From: Candidatus Gastranaerophilales bacterium
Lineage (GTDB): Bacteria; Cyanobacteriota; Vampirovibrionia; Gastranaerophilales; Gastranaerophilaceae
Direction of reading: 5' to 3'
Assembly: GCA_944327245.1 (NCBI GenBank)
Contig: CALVHD010000015.1
Location: 1 to 46,599 of the forward strand
Length of the DNA: 46,599 bases
This document shows, piece after piece, positions 1 through 7,796 of the stretch. Under the pieces are notes generated by a model. It had not been told where the DNA came from. It saw nothing but the letters and a program-made list of their open reading frames with translations, and searched no databases. The translations under genes were made by a program, and so were the position numbers. Positions within the stretch are counted from its first letter, which is position 1; each line of letters opens with the position of its first letter.

Positions 1-25
1 AAACATACTAAAAAAAACTTTACAA

Positions 26-56
26 TTAACATTATATCTCAATTTTTTGCTAGAAT
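26..56 (+). promoter_or_regulatory. candidate promoter for the coiled-coil gene
   Basis: An extended -10 (TG, one base, TAGAAT at 51-56) lies 38 bases before the ATG at 95. TTAACA at 26-31 is a possible -35, but the 19-bp spacer is long. An AAGGA ribosome-binding site sits about 12 bases before the start. Seen in sequence only. Confidence 0.4.
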
Positions 57-94
57 ATAAAACAAGGGGATATTAAGGAAACAAAATAAAATAT

Positions 95-3000
95 ATGGTA
101 GATAATATAGAAATCAGATTAGACCAGTTAACTCAAGCTATAAAAGGTTTGTATGCCAAATCATCAATGTCACAAGGCGAAATTTATAATGCTTTAACCA
201 GTTTATCTCAAAGATATGAGAATTTAACAAATGTTTCAAATGAAAAAATTGCTCAGGTATTGGTTAATGAATTTAGAAAAACAATAGATTTAAAATATGG
301 GCAAACAAACGACCTTGTCAAAGAACTGGAAGCTTCAATAAGAAATTTACAAGCTGCACAAAATAACCAAAATCCTAAAATGCAAGCTGAGATTACTAAG
401 CTTCTAAATGACACATCAAACACTTATGCAAAATTAAACGCACAAGATTTAGCACTGCAAAAAATATTCAACACAATTGAGCTTCAAAGAGGGGAAAACC
501 CTGCTGCTGAAATTACAAAATTGAGTGAAAATTTTCTTATATTTTCGAAAGGTTTTGAAAATATAACAACTACTCTTAATAAAAATTTTGCTGACTTTTT
601 AAGTCAAATTAAACAATTTAGCTCAAAAGAAGAACTTACAACTCTAAAAAGCGACATAGATACCATTTCCGGAAATATCAATTCTGTTATTTCTGCAATT
701 TCTGTTATTGATAACAAATACAGAGATTTAACGGGTTTAATTGATGCTGTTTCCCATAGAGAAAATATTTTCAATGACGCCTTAAAAGAAGTTCGCTCTC
801 TCAGCGGTCTGGTTGCTTCTATGAAAGAAAGCTTGGCTTCAGTTGATTCAAAAACAGAACTGCAAGCCCTGAGCAATGAAATTAAAACTCAAATTGAAAC
901 AGTAAAATATGAAATTCAAAAAGTAGTTAATACAGCAGGCGACACAGGAGTCAGAACAGAAGTATACAACCTGACTTCAAATATTAATACCGTTTCCAAT
1001 AATATTCAAAGCCTTGGCGCAAACTTATCAAATACTAAAGATGAAGTAAAAAACCTTTCTATAACAGTTCAAGGGCTTGGAAACGAACTAAAAGACGTTC
1101 ACAATTTGATTAATGATGAAATTTTATATAAATCTCATCAGCATGAAGCCGAATATGAAAAATATCTAAACAGCGCAAAAGAAGATATTAAATCTCTATT
1201 AATCGGTTTAACCGCATTTAAAAAAGACTTAACCGCAATCAATGAAGGCAATATTAAAATTCTGCAAGAGCCTATTGAACGCGCTATGTCTGAATTAAAA
1301 AATCAGGACTTAGGCAGAAACATAAAAGATTTAGCAGATAATTTAAGAGATGTTACGCTTGAAATTCAATCATCCATACAAAACATGCAAACTAACTTAA
1401 ACGATATGAATTCTGTTTCAAGCATGCAAATCCTGACACAAATTTCTGAAGCAATTCCAACTATAGCAGACAAACTTGAAATTTTTAGAACTCACGTGGT
1501 TACTGAAAATTCAGCTAATTTAGGTCAAATTAAAACTTCTTTTTCTGATGTTGTAGCTTCAATCAAAGAAAATCTGACAAATACAGTTGAAAAAATTCAA
1601 GACGACACCAAAACAATTAATATTGAAACTCTTGACACCCTAAAAGTTGATTTACAAAGACTATCAGACCATCTGGTAGACAGTGTTGAATCTATCAATG
1701 ATATTGTACAAAAAGAATTTGTTAATTTTAAAGTAGATTTTCAAGAATTTCAAATTAAACAACAAGACAATCTTGAAAGAGTTTCAGATAAATTATCAAG
1801 CCTTGAAGTAGGTTTAGAAAACTTCTCTCAAGATACAATAGACAAATTAAACGACACTATTAATATTAATGCCGCACACAACCAAGATACTCTAAATGAA
1901 ATTAAAAGCGATATTCTAGACGGCATTTTAACAATAGATAAATCAAACAAATCTTCCCTAAATCAATTTGAACAAAAACTGGATAAACTCCTTGATAATT
2001 ATATAGGAGCTGATTTAGATAATATTGTTGATAAAAAATCTTTAAGAGAAACAGTTGTTGATATTGAAACAAAAATAGACAGAACAAATCTTCAACAAAT
2101 TCATAATGCTAAAGAACTTCTTGAAGAAATTCAATCAAGCACATCAAATTTAGCAATGAAAATATCTACAATTGAAGAAAGCAAAAATATTGCTTCTTTA
2201 ATGAACGCCATTTCTAAAATATCAGAAAAACTTCAAGGTATTGAAGAATTTAATTTTGAACTTGCTGAAGACATTGAACAAACCAAAGAGCAAATTGAAC
2301 AAAAATTAAAAGATAATGTTCAAAAAATTTCTACGCTTTTAGATAAAGATAAAGAAAACTCAGAAAATAATGACACAAAAAATGCTGATATAGATAATCT
2401 TTCTAACAAAGTTCAAGAATATCTTTCTAATTTTGAATTTTTAAAAAGCAACATCTCTCAAGAAATTAAAGAAAATCTTGCAAGCGAATTTCAAAAATTA
2501 GAAACCGCAATCAAAAGAATAAGAACGGTTGACGATAATTCAAATTATTCTTATACGCTGGAAGATGTTGAATCTGACCTTGCTAAAATCAGATTAAACA
2601 TTGAAAAACATGCTTCTAACAGCGAAGATTTTAAAACACTTTTTGAAAAAGTTATTGAATTAAGAACAGTTGGTTTAGAAAATGTTAAAATTAATCGTGA
2701 TGTCGAATCTGAATTAAATCATCTTTCAGGTTGGTTTAAAGATACAATAAGCAAAATTGACGATTTATCCGAAAAAGTCGGAGATATCCAAAGCGTTGGT
2801 TTTGAAGATATCAGAACACGATTAATTCAAAGCGAAAAATCAAAAGCAAATACCGTTGAATTTAATGCAAAAATTGAAAATGCGCTAAAAATAATGCTTA
2901 GAAACGCTAAAATCCAAGAAGAAAAAATAGCACAATTAACAAGCAAAATCGATTTATTGGCGCAAAATCAAAATGAAAGCTTTAATCCAAACCAATTCAT

Positions 3001-3124
3001 CGACATATTTTATGAAAATATGACACAAACAAAAATGCTTTCAAACAGAGTCGAAATAATCGAAGACAAAATTAATTCAATACAAAATGCTGTTGAAAAA
3101 TTAATTAGTTACGTTGAAACATAA
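95..3124 (+). CDS. large coiled-coil protein of unknown function
   Basis: A 1009-residue protein that I do not recognise. It is built almost entirely of Asn/Lys/Glu/Ser-rich heptad-like helix with recurring patterns such as LxxxIxxIxxxI, and shows no signal peptide, membrane segment or catalytic motif. The start has the candidate RBS AAGGA upstream. It is followed 24 bases later by a ricT-like gene and then rsfS on the same strand, so it may be co-transcribed with them, although a separate promoter seems to lie at its 3' end. A cytoplasmic structural, scaffold or chemoreceptor-like rod is possible, but nothing in the sequence decides between these. The reading frame is certain; the function is not. 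Confidence 0.85.
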   Translation: MVDNIEIRLDQLTQAIKGLYAKSSMSQGEIYNALTSLSQRYENLTNVSNEKIAQVLVNEFRKTIDLKYGQTNDLVKELEASIRNLQAAQNNQNPKMQAEITKLLNDTSNTYAKLNAQDLALQKIFNTIELQRGENPAAEITKLSENFLIFSKGFENITTTLNKNFADFLSQIKQFSSKEELTTLKSDIDTISGNINSVISAISVIDNKYRDLTGLIDAVSHRENIFNDALKEVRSLSGLVASMKESLASVDSKTELQALSNEIKTQIETVKYEIQKVVNTAGDTGVRTEVYNLTSNINTVSNNIQSLGANLSNTKDEVKNLSITVQGLGNELKDVHNLINDEILYKSHQHEAEYEKYLNSAKEDIKSLLIGLTAFKKDLTAINEGNIKILQEPIERAMSELKNQDLGRNIKDLADNLRDVTLEIQSSIQNMQTNLNDMNSVSSMQILTQISEAIPTIADKLEIFRTHVVTENSANLGQIKTSFSDVVASIKENLTNTVEKIQDDTKTINIETLDTLKVDLQRLSDHLVDSVESINDIVQKEFVNFKVDFQEFQIKQQDNLERVSDKLSSLEVGLENFSQDTIDKLNDTININAAHNQDTLNEIKSDILDGILTIDKSNKSSLNQFEQKLDKLLDNYIGADLDNIVDKKSLRETVVDIETKIDRTNLQQIHNAKELLEEIQSSTSNLAMKISTIEESKNIASLMNAISKISEKLQGIEEFNFELAEDIEQTKEQIEQKLKDNVQKISTLLDKDKENSENNDTKNADIDNLSNKVQEYLSNFEFLKSNISQEIKENLASEFQKLETAIKRIRTVDDNSNYSYTLEDVESDLAKIRLNIEKHASNSEDFKTLFEKVIELRTVGLENVKINRDVESELNHLSGWFKDTISKIDDLSEKVGDIQSVGFEDIRTRLIQSEKSKANTVEFNAKIENALKIMLRNAKIQEEKIAQLTSKIDLLAQNQNESFNPNQFIDIFYENMTQTKMLSNRVEIIEDKINSIQNAVEKLISYVET

Positions 3125-3141
3125 TATTTTTAAAATATAAT
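3114..3141 (+). promoter_or_regulatory. candidate leaderless promoter of the ricT-like gene
   Basis: TTGAAA (3114-3119), a 16-bp spacer and TATAAT (3136-3141) end 7 bases before the ATG at 3149. Transcription would begin at or next to the A of the start codon, and no Shine-Dalgarno is present. The -35 lies inside the end of the preceding gene. Confidence 0.55.
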
Positions 3142-3148
3142 TAAAACT

Positions 3149-4063
3149 ATGAAATTTGCAATTAGAGTTATTAAAAATCAATTTCACCCGCTGAAAGTTC
3201 CACAAAATGCCAATATTAAACATGGTCAGCTTGTATTGGTCAGAACAGATAAAGGTGAAGAAGTTTTTAAAGTTTTTTTGGTTAATTCTTGTATACAACG
3301 CCTTTGGGAAAAACACCAGCCCGAAGCACTTTCTATTATAAGAATATTGAATGACGAAGATTTAAAAACCTATGCCGAACAAAAAGAGCTTGAAGTCAAA
3401 GCATTTTATAAATGTCGGGATTTAGCTCAAAAAAGAAATCTGGTTATGAAATTTACTCAAGCTAGATACACTTTTGACAGAAAAAAAATAACTTTTTATT
3501 ATACAGCTCCTGAAAGAGTTGATTTTAGGGAACTTTTAAAAGATTTAACTCAAGAATTTAAAAGAGTTCGAATAGATTTAAGGCATATTGGTGTCAGAGA
3601 TGAAACTTCTATTTTACAAGGACAAGGAATTTGCGGGCAAGATTACTGTTGTTGCAAATTTTTAAAGAAATTCGAACAAGTTAATACTAAATTGGCTAAA
3701 GATCAAGGTATTCCCATTACCCCGGGGAAAATAACAGGAGCATGCGGAAGGCTGCTCTGCTGTTTAAATTATGAATATAAAAATTACCTTGATGCTGCTA
3801 AAACCCTTCCTCCTGTGGGTTCTGGCGTAATGACTCCCGATGGTATCGGTAAAGTATTTATGGTTAATTTCCTTAAAAAATCCGCCAGCGTTAAATTAGA
3901 AGACGGCAAAATTAAAGAATATCAAAAAGACGATATAGAAATGATAGATGGCGAAGTTAATATTGAAATTGATATTAACAACAACTTGAATTACCAAGAA
4001 GAAGAAATTGTAGACATTAAATCATTAGAAGATGATAAAAATTCTTCTACAGGGAATATTTAA
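3149..4063 (+). CDS. ricT: PSP1 / RicT (YaaT) family protein
   Basis: A PSP1-domain protein of 304 residues. It carries the two cysteine clusters typical of the family, ICGQDYCCCKF near residue 165 and GACGRLLCCLNYEY near residue 200, which in Bacillus RicT take part in Fe-S cluster binding within the RicA-RicF-RicT (Y) complex that assists RNase Y and mRNA maturation. The C-terminal 50 residues are acidic and probably disordered. It lies 3 bases upstream of rsfS and the two are very likely one transcript. There is no Shine-Dalgarno, and a TATAAT box 7 bases upstream suggests a leaderless mRNA. The RNase Y link is known from Bacillus and is inferred here; family assignment is secure. Confidence 0.9.
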   Translation: MKFAIRVIKNQFHPLKVPQNANIKHGQLVLVRTDKGEEVFKVFLVNSCIQRLWEKHQPEALSIIRILNDEDLKTYAEQKELEVKAFYKCRDLAQKRNLVMKFTQARYTFDRKKITFYYTAPERVDFRELLKDLTQEFKRVRIDLRHIGVRDETSILQGQGICGQDYCCCKFLKKFEQVNTKLAKDQGIPITPGKITGACGRLLCCLNYEYKNYLDAAKTLPPVGSGVMTPDGIGKVFMVNFLKKSASVKLEDGKIKEYQKDDIEMIDGEVNIEIDINNNLNYQEEEIVDIKSLEDDKNSSTGNI

Positions 4064-4066
4064 TAT

Positions 4067-4462
4067 ATGGAAAATAATATAACAAGTGAAAAATTAGCTT
4101 CAATTATGGCAAGAATACTGGACGACAACAAAGCTCAAGACATTGTTGTTTTGAATGTTTCAAATGTTTGTTCTTTATCTGATTATTTTATTATTGCAAC
4201 AGGCACTTCAACCCCTCATATAAGAGCTTTGACAGAAGCAGTAAGACAAAAAATTAAAGACATTTTTAAAAGACTTCCCTTAGGCGAAGAAACTCAAAAA
4301 CAAAGCAGATGGAATCTGTTAGATTATGGCGAAGTTGTTGTTCATATTATGCATGGGGTTGAAAGAGAAAACTATAAAATAGAAAAATTCTGGTCGCACG
4401 CTATGACATTAGAACAAGAAACTTGGGAAGAATTATCAAAAGAATATTCAAAATATGAATAA
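4067..4462 (+). CDS. rsfS: ribosomal silencing factor RsfS
   Basis: A 131-residue RsfS/YbeB/Iojap protein. Family signatures visible are the central DYFIIATGTS stretch, the region ending in QSRWNLLDYG, and the VVVHIMHGVERENYKIEKFW segment. RsfS binds uL14 on the large ribosomal subunit and blocks subunit joining when nutrients run low. Length is normal for the family. It starts 3 bases after the RicT-like gene, implying translational coupling, and ends directly at a strong bidirectional terminator. Confidence 0.95.
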   Translation: MENNITSEKLASIMARILDDNKAQDIVVLNVSNVCSLSDYFIIATGTSTPHIRALTEAVRQKIKDIFKRLPLGEETQKQSRWNLLDYGEVVVHIMHGVERENYKIEKFWSHAMTLEQETWEELSKEYSKYE

Positions 4463-4494
4463 ATTAAAAGCTCCTATATTTAGGAGCTTTTAAT
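4463..4494. terminator. bidirectional terminator between rsfS and yajQ
   Basis: A perfect 14-bp inverted repeat (4463-4476 with 4481-4494) around a 4-base loop TATT, flanked by A- and T-runs on both sides. It separates convergent rsfS and yajQ, and the last base overlaps the yajQ stop codon. Confidence 0.85.
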
Positions 4495-4994
4495 TATCTA
4501 TAATTTGTAAATTGCAAAGGTGCATCAATTTCATCTTCTTTTGCTTTAATAGCTTTTATCACATCTTGCAAATCATCTCTGTTTTTGCCTGTAACTCTAA
4601 CGCTGTCGCCTTGAATTGAGGCTTGAACTTTTAATTTTGTTTCTTTAACAAAACCTGTAATTTTTTTAGCTAATTCGGTTGATAAGCCTTTTTTTAATTT
4701 AATTTGTTGTTTAACATTTCCCCCAAGAGCATTTTCGACTTTTTGAGGATCTAAAATTTTAAGGCTCAAATTTCTTTTAACGAGTTTAGATTGAAGAATA
4801 TCATAAATATTTTTCAATTTCATTTCATCATTTGTGGTTATGGTGATTGCTTTATCTTCTTCAAGATTGATATCAGAATTTGAATCTTTAAGATCAAATC
4901 TTGTTGATAATTCTCTTTTAACTTGGTCAATAGCGTTTGTTAATTCTTGTTTATCAAATTCTGAAACAATATCAAAACTAGCGTCTTTTGCCAT
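4494..4994 (-). CDS. yajQ: YajQ family nucleotide-binding protein
   Basis: A 166-residue YajQ protein. The N-terminus MAKDASFDIVSEFDKQEL, the central RFDLKDSNSDI stretch and the C-terminal segment with VRVTGKNRDDLQ are family hallmarks. Relatives bind RNA or cyclic di-GMP (Xanthomonas XC_3703); the ligand here is not known. The start chosen is the ATG at 4994, because GGAGGA lies 5 bases upstream; a longer TTG-initiated form would place that RBS inside the gene. It lies downstream of rpsU on the same strand, separated by a terminator hairpin, with only about 40 bases left for its own promoter. Confidence 0.93.
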   Translation of the reverse strand: MAKDASFDIVSEFDKQELTNAIDQVKRELSTRFDLKDSNSDINLEEDKAITITTNDEMKLKNIYDILQSKLVKRNLSLKILDPQKVENALGGNVKQQIKLKKGLSTELAKKITGFVKETKLKVQASIQGDSVRVTGKNRDDLQDVIKAIKAKEDEIDAPLQFTNYR

Positions 4995-5032
4995 ATTTTC
5001 CTCCAAAGCTTCTAAACATTCCTCATTATAGC

Positions 5033-5067
5033 ATAAAAAAGGGTCTTTAAATAAGACCCTTTTTTAT
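5033..5067 (-). terminator. terminator after rpsU
   Basis: A 15-bp stem with GGGTCTT/AAGACCC as its core and a 5-base loop, followed on the minus strand by a T-run. It sits between rpsU and yajQ. Partial read-through may supply yajQ, since little room remains for a separate promoter. Confidence 0.8.
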
Positions 5068-5068
5068 T

Positions 5069-5242
5069 TTATACTTTTCTTTTTCTAGCGGCTTCTGATT
5101 TTCTTTTTCTTTTTACAGAAGGCTTTTCATATCTTTCTCTACGTTTAATTTCAGATAAAATTCCTGCTTTTTGGATTTTTTTCTTAAATCTTTTAAGAGC
5201 TGATTCGATACTTTCATTTTCACGAACACGAACTTCCGGCAT
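5069..5242 (-). CDS. rpsU: 30S ribosomal protein bS21
   Basis: A 57-residue basic protein starting [20 protein letters not shown], the standard bS21 N-terminus, with the Lys/Arg-rich tail ending [10 protein letters not shown]. It joins the 30S subunit near the anti-Shine-Dalgarno region of 16S rRNA. The ATG at 5242 has an ideal AGGAGGTG upstream, whereas the longer in-frame extension would need translation through that site. It is monocistronic or weakly linked to yajQ through the terminator between them. Confidence 0.96.
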   Translation of the reverse strand: MPEVRVRENESIESALKRFKKKIQKAGILSEIKRRERYEKPSVKRKRKSEAARKRKV

Positions 5243-5286
5243 TGTTTTCACCTCCTTTTTAGGAACTTTTCTACTTTGTATTATTA

Positions 5287-5315
5287 ATGCTATCATGGTA
5301 AAAAAATTACGTCAA
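5287..5315 (-). promoter_or_regulatory. rpsU promoter
   Basis: On the minus strand TTGACG (5310-5315), a 17-bp spacer and an extended -10 TGA-TAGCAT (-10 at 5287-5292). It leaves a leader of about 40 bases that includes the strong Shine-Dalgarno. Confidence 0.6.
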
Positions 5316-5374
5316 TCAGGCATTTATAATTATTTAAAACATGTAACGGAAGTTTTTTGCCCTTTTTGATAAAA

Positions 5375-5710
5375 CTACAGCCAAGAAGAAAGACCAATTG
5401 AAATTATTGATAATACCAACGCACCCAAAAATGCACTTAAAAAGTTATCAACTTCAACGCCTTTAACTAAATATGAAACAAACATAAATAATAATGCGTT
5501 AATAAACAAAATTGATATACCCAAAGTTAAAATATTTATAGGCAGCGCTAAAAACATTAATACGGGTTTAATAAACAAATTTACAAGCACAATTGCAATT
5601 GAAGCTAAAAAAGCACTTAAAAAACTTGAAATATGAATTCCGGGTATTACCCATCCCGTAAATAATAAAGCAACCGATAAACCAAGTAATTTTAATAAAA
5701 TAGCTAACAT
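5375..5710 (-). CDS. small membrane protein of the phage-holin-like family 4 (YvlD type)
   Basis: A 111-residue protein with about four hydrophobic segments covering nearly its full length, including a GWVIPGIHISSF turn and FIKPVLMFLALPINILTLGI, the signature of the PF04020 (YvlD / phage holin family 4) group. Members are common chromosomal membrane proteins of unknown role; the holin name does not imply a prophage. The ATG at 5710 has AAGGA eight bases upstream; a GTG six bases earlier would be too close to that site. No phage genes lie nearby. Confidence 0.85.
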   Translation of the reverse strand: MLAILLKLLGLSVALLFTGWVIPGIHISSFLSAFLASIAIVLVNLFIKPVLMFLALPINILTLGISILFINALLFMFVSYLVKGVEVDNFLSAFLGALVLSIISIGLSSWL

Positions 5711-5764
5711 AATCACATCCTTTTTTATTTTATAATTGCATATTTTATTTTATTTTTAATTGGC

Positions 5765-6955
5765 TTATTGACTAATTTTATGGTTTAGGACAAATTCAAT
5801 ATCTTTATCACCTCTACCTGAAAGATTAACGAGAATTTTTTTATTTTTATTTTGTTTAGCTAATTCAATTGCATAAGCAACTGCATGAGAACTTTCAAGA
5901 GCAGGAATTATCCCTTCTGTTTTTGATAATTCAAAAAAGGCTTCAAGGGCTTTTTTATCATTAATTGTTTCATATTGCGCTCTTTTAATTTCTTTTAAAT
6001 AACAATGTTTAGGACCGACTCCAGGGTAATCTAATCCGCTTGCTATTGAATAAGCATCTTGGATATTACCTTTTTCATCTTGCAAAAGTTTACATTTAAA
6101 CCCATGGATAATTCCATCTTTTCCATAAGTTAAACTTGCAGCATTCTGTCCTAATTTCTCGCCTTTACCTAAAGGCTCAACACCAATTAGCTTTGTATTT
6201 ATATCATCAATAAAACCGCTAAATATTCCAATAGAATTTGAGCCTCCGCCAACACATGCCACTACATAATCGGGCATAGTATTTGTTAATTCAAGAAATT
6301 GTTCTTTAGCTTCTTTTCCAATAACAGATTGAAAATATTCAACAATCATTGGAAAAGGATGTGGTCCAACAACAGACCCAATCGCATAAAGCGCTGTTTT
6401 GTATTCTTTTTTATAAGCAATAAAAGCTTCATCTACAGCTTCTTTTAAAGTTTTTTGTCCTGATTGAACGCTTATTATGTTTGCTCCTAAAATCCCCATT
6501 TTATCTACATTTGGCTTTTCTTTTATAACATCAATTTCACCCATATAGATATCACACTCCAGCCCCATCAATGCTGCTGCTGTTGCTGTTGCGACGCCGT
6601 GTTGACCGGCTCCTGTTTCAGCTATTATTTTCTTCTTTCCTAATTTTTTTGCTAAAAGTGCTTCACCTAATGAATGATTAATCTTGTGTGCACCTGTGTG
6701 GTTTAAATCTTCTCTTTTTAAATAAATTTCAGCACCGTATTTTTTAGATAAATTTTTAGCAAAATAAATAGGGCTTGGTCTTCCCACATAATATTTTAAA
6801 AGATAATTTAATTCATCGGTAAAATTTTTATCCGCTTTTAATTTATTAAATTCATCGGCAATTTTATTAAATTCTTTTTTTAAATCTTCATCAACATATT
6901 GACCGCCATATGAGGCAAAAAATCCGTCTTTATTTGGTAATTTAGTTATATTCAT
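5765..6955 (-). CDS. trpB: tryptophan synthase beta chain
   Basis: A full-length 396-residue TrpB. The PLP lysine lies in [10 protein letters not shown], the phosphate-binding loop is GGGSNSIG, and [10 protein letters not shown] and the C-terminal LSGRGDKD match TrpB1-type enzymes. It condenses indole with serine to give tryptophan. It overlaps the end of trpR by 14 bases and is thus translationally coupled to the repressor. No trpA or other trp gene lies in the window, so it may work as an indole-salvage enzyme or pair with a distant trpA. GGAAAA precedes the ATG. Regulation by the upstream TrpR operators is likely. Confidence 0.96.
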   Translation of the reverse strand: MNITKLPNKDGFFASYGGQYVDEDLKKEFNKIADEFNKLKADKNFTDELNYLLKYYVGRPSPIYFAKNLSKKYGAEIYLKREDLNHTGAHKINHSLGEALLAKKLGKKKIIAETGAGQHGVATATAAALMGLECDIYMGEIDVIKEKPNVDKMGILGANIISVQSGQKTLKEAVDEAFIAYKKEYKTALYAIGSVVGPHPFPMIVEYFQSVIGKEAKEQFLELTNTMPDYVVACVGGGSNSIGIFSGFIDDINTKLIGVEPLGKGEKLGQNAASLTYGKDGIIHGFKCKLLQDEKGNIQDAYSIASGLDYPGVGPKHCYLKEIKRAQYETINDKKALEAFFELSKTEGIIPALESSHAVAYAIELAKQNKNKKILVNLSGRGDKDIEFVLNHKISQ

Positions 6956-7217
6956 TTTCTATTTTCCTTATCAATTTTAAACTAATCGCATTTTTATTTT
7001 TTAAAATTTTAGCCCCTCTTGTAATTTTACATAAACTCACATTAAGCTTAGAGGCAATATCTCTTTGGCTAAAATTTTGGTTTAACATTTTCAAAATACG
7101 CCATCGGTTTGATAAGGTTGCAATTTCCGCTTCTGTTAATATTTCAGCTAAAAAAGCATTAATCTCTTCTTTGGAAAGCTCTGATAATAAATTTGAAATT
7201 TCTTTTAGGGTGTCCAT
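6942..7217 (-). CDS. trpR: Trp operon repressor TrpR
   Basis: A 91-residue all-helical DNA-binding protein. The helix-turn-helix reads [21 protein letters not shown], which closely follows the E. coli TrpR [20 protein letters not shown] segment, and [12 protein letters not shown] corresponds to the preceding core helix that carries the tryptophan-contact arginine. It lacks the longer N-terminal arm of E. coli TrpR. It is the first gene of a trpR-trpB operon, with two closely similar inverted repeats in its promoter, so autoregulation with tryptophan as co-repressor is the simplest reading. A trpR-trpB arrangement is known from Chlamydia. The assignment is strong; the ligand is inferred. Confidence 0.9.
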   Translation of the reverse strand: MDTLKEISNLLSELSKEEINAFLAEILTEAEIATLSNRWRILKMLNQNFSQRDIASKLNVSLCKITRGAKILKNKNAISLKLIRKIENEYN

Positions 7218-7225
7218 TTTTACCT

Positions 7226-7245
7226 TGTTTCTATTTATAGAAACA
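7226..7245. promoter_or_regulatory. TrpR operator candidate O1
   Basis: A perfect inverted repeat with 9-base arms, TGTTTCTAT and ATAGAAACA, around a 2-base centre. It covers the expected transcription start of trpR, just downstream of the -10, and lies 8 bases before the ATG. Confidence 0.7.
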
Positions 7246-7273
7246 CTTTAAAATAAAAATATGTTTCTGTCAA
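7245..7273 (-). promoter_or_regulatory. trpR-trpB promoter
   Basis: On the minus strand a perfect -35 TTGACA (7268-7273), a 17-bp spacer and TAAAGT (7245-7250) as -10. The -35 lies in the middle of operator O2 and the start point in O1, so a bound repressor would block it twice. Confidence 0.65.
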
Positions 7274-7282
7274 TAGAAACAT
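7261..7282. promoter_or_regulatory. TrpR operator candidate O2
   Basis: An inverted repeat with 8-base arms ATGTTTCT and AGAAACAT around a 6-base centre. It has the same half-site as O1 and its centre is 36 bp away. It covers the trpR -35 and the upstream part of the divergent deacylase promoter, so it may control both directions. Confidence 0.7.
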
Positions 7283-7298
7283 GAATAATTTTTTATTA

Positions 7299-7304
7299 TA
7301 TAAT
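7299..7304 (+). promoter_or_regulatory. -10 box for the divergent YbaK-type gene
   Basis: TATAAT 21 bases before the ATG at 7326. The expected -35 position falls on the right arm of operator O2 and has no good consensus match. Confidence 0.4.
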
Positions 7305-7325
7305 AAATATAAAAAGAGGAAATTT

Positions 7326-7796
7326 ATGTCTATAGAAAAAGTTAAAGAATATTTTAAAAAATTTAATATCGAAAACAAAATAAAAGAATTTGATGTTTCT
7401 TCTGCCACCGTAGAACTTGCAGCAAAAGCTTTAGGCTGCGAAGAAGCGAGAATAGCCAAAACTTTATCATTTAAAATAGATGAAGTTCCTATTTTAATTG
7501 TTACAGCCGGAGATGTTAAAATCGACAATTCAAAATATAAATCAATTTTCCACAAAAAAGCAAGAATGCTTTCTTTTGAAGAAGTTGAGCCTCTTATAGG
7601 ACACAAAGTCGGCGGAGTCTGTCCTTTTGGAATTAAAAACGGAGTTAAAATTTATCTTGATAATTCCCTAAAAAGATTTCAAACGGTTTTTCCTGCCTGC
7701 GGTAGTGCTAATTCTGCAATTGAACTCACCATAGATGAGCTTGAAAAATATACCGACTTTGATAGCTGGATTGATGTTTGCAAACTAAAAGATTAA
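7326..7796 (+). CDS. YbaK/EbsC family aminoacyl-tRNA deacylase-like protein
   Basis: A 156-residue YbaK/aminoacyl-tRNA-editing domain protein. Seen are the TAGDVKIDNSKYKSIF stretch with the conserved lysines, the GHKVGGVCPFG loop and PACGSANSAIELT, all family features. Relatives hydrolyse misacylated tRNAs (for example Cys-tRNAPro), with substrate varying by subgroup; substrate is not decided here. The start is the ATG at 7326 with GAGGAA upstream; an in-frame ATG at 7281 lies inside operator O2 and upstream of the probable transcript start. It is divergent from trpR and its stop overlaps the following minus-strand gene by 4 bases. Confidence 0.9.
   Translation: MSIEKVKEYFKKFNIENKIKEFDVSSATVELAAKALGCEEARIAKTLSFKIDEVPILIVTAGDVKIDNSKYKSIFHKKARMLSFEEVEPLIGHKVGGVCPFGIKNGVKIYLDNSLKRFQTVFPACGSANSAIELTIDELEKYTDFDSWIDVCKLKD

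Noticed and set aside
604..876. 90-aa minus-strand ORF inside the coiled-coil gene
   Set aside because: Shadow frame within a long, confident gene; no ribosome-binding site or family features.
5375..5710. Prophage, suggested by a holin-like protein
   Set aside because: The family is mostly chromosomal and no other phage gene is nearby.
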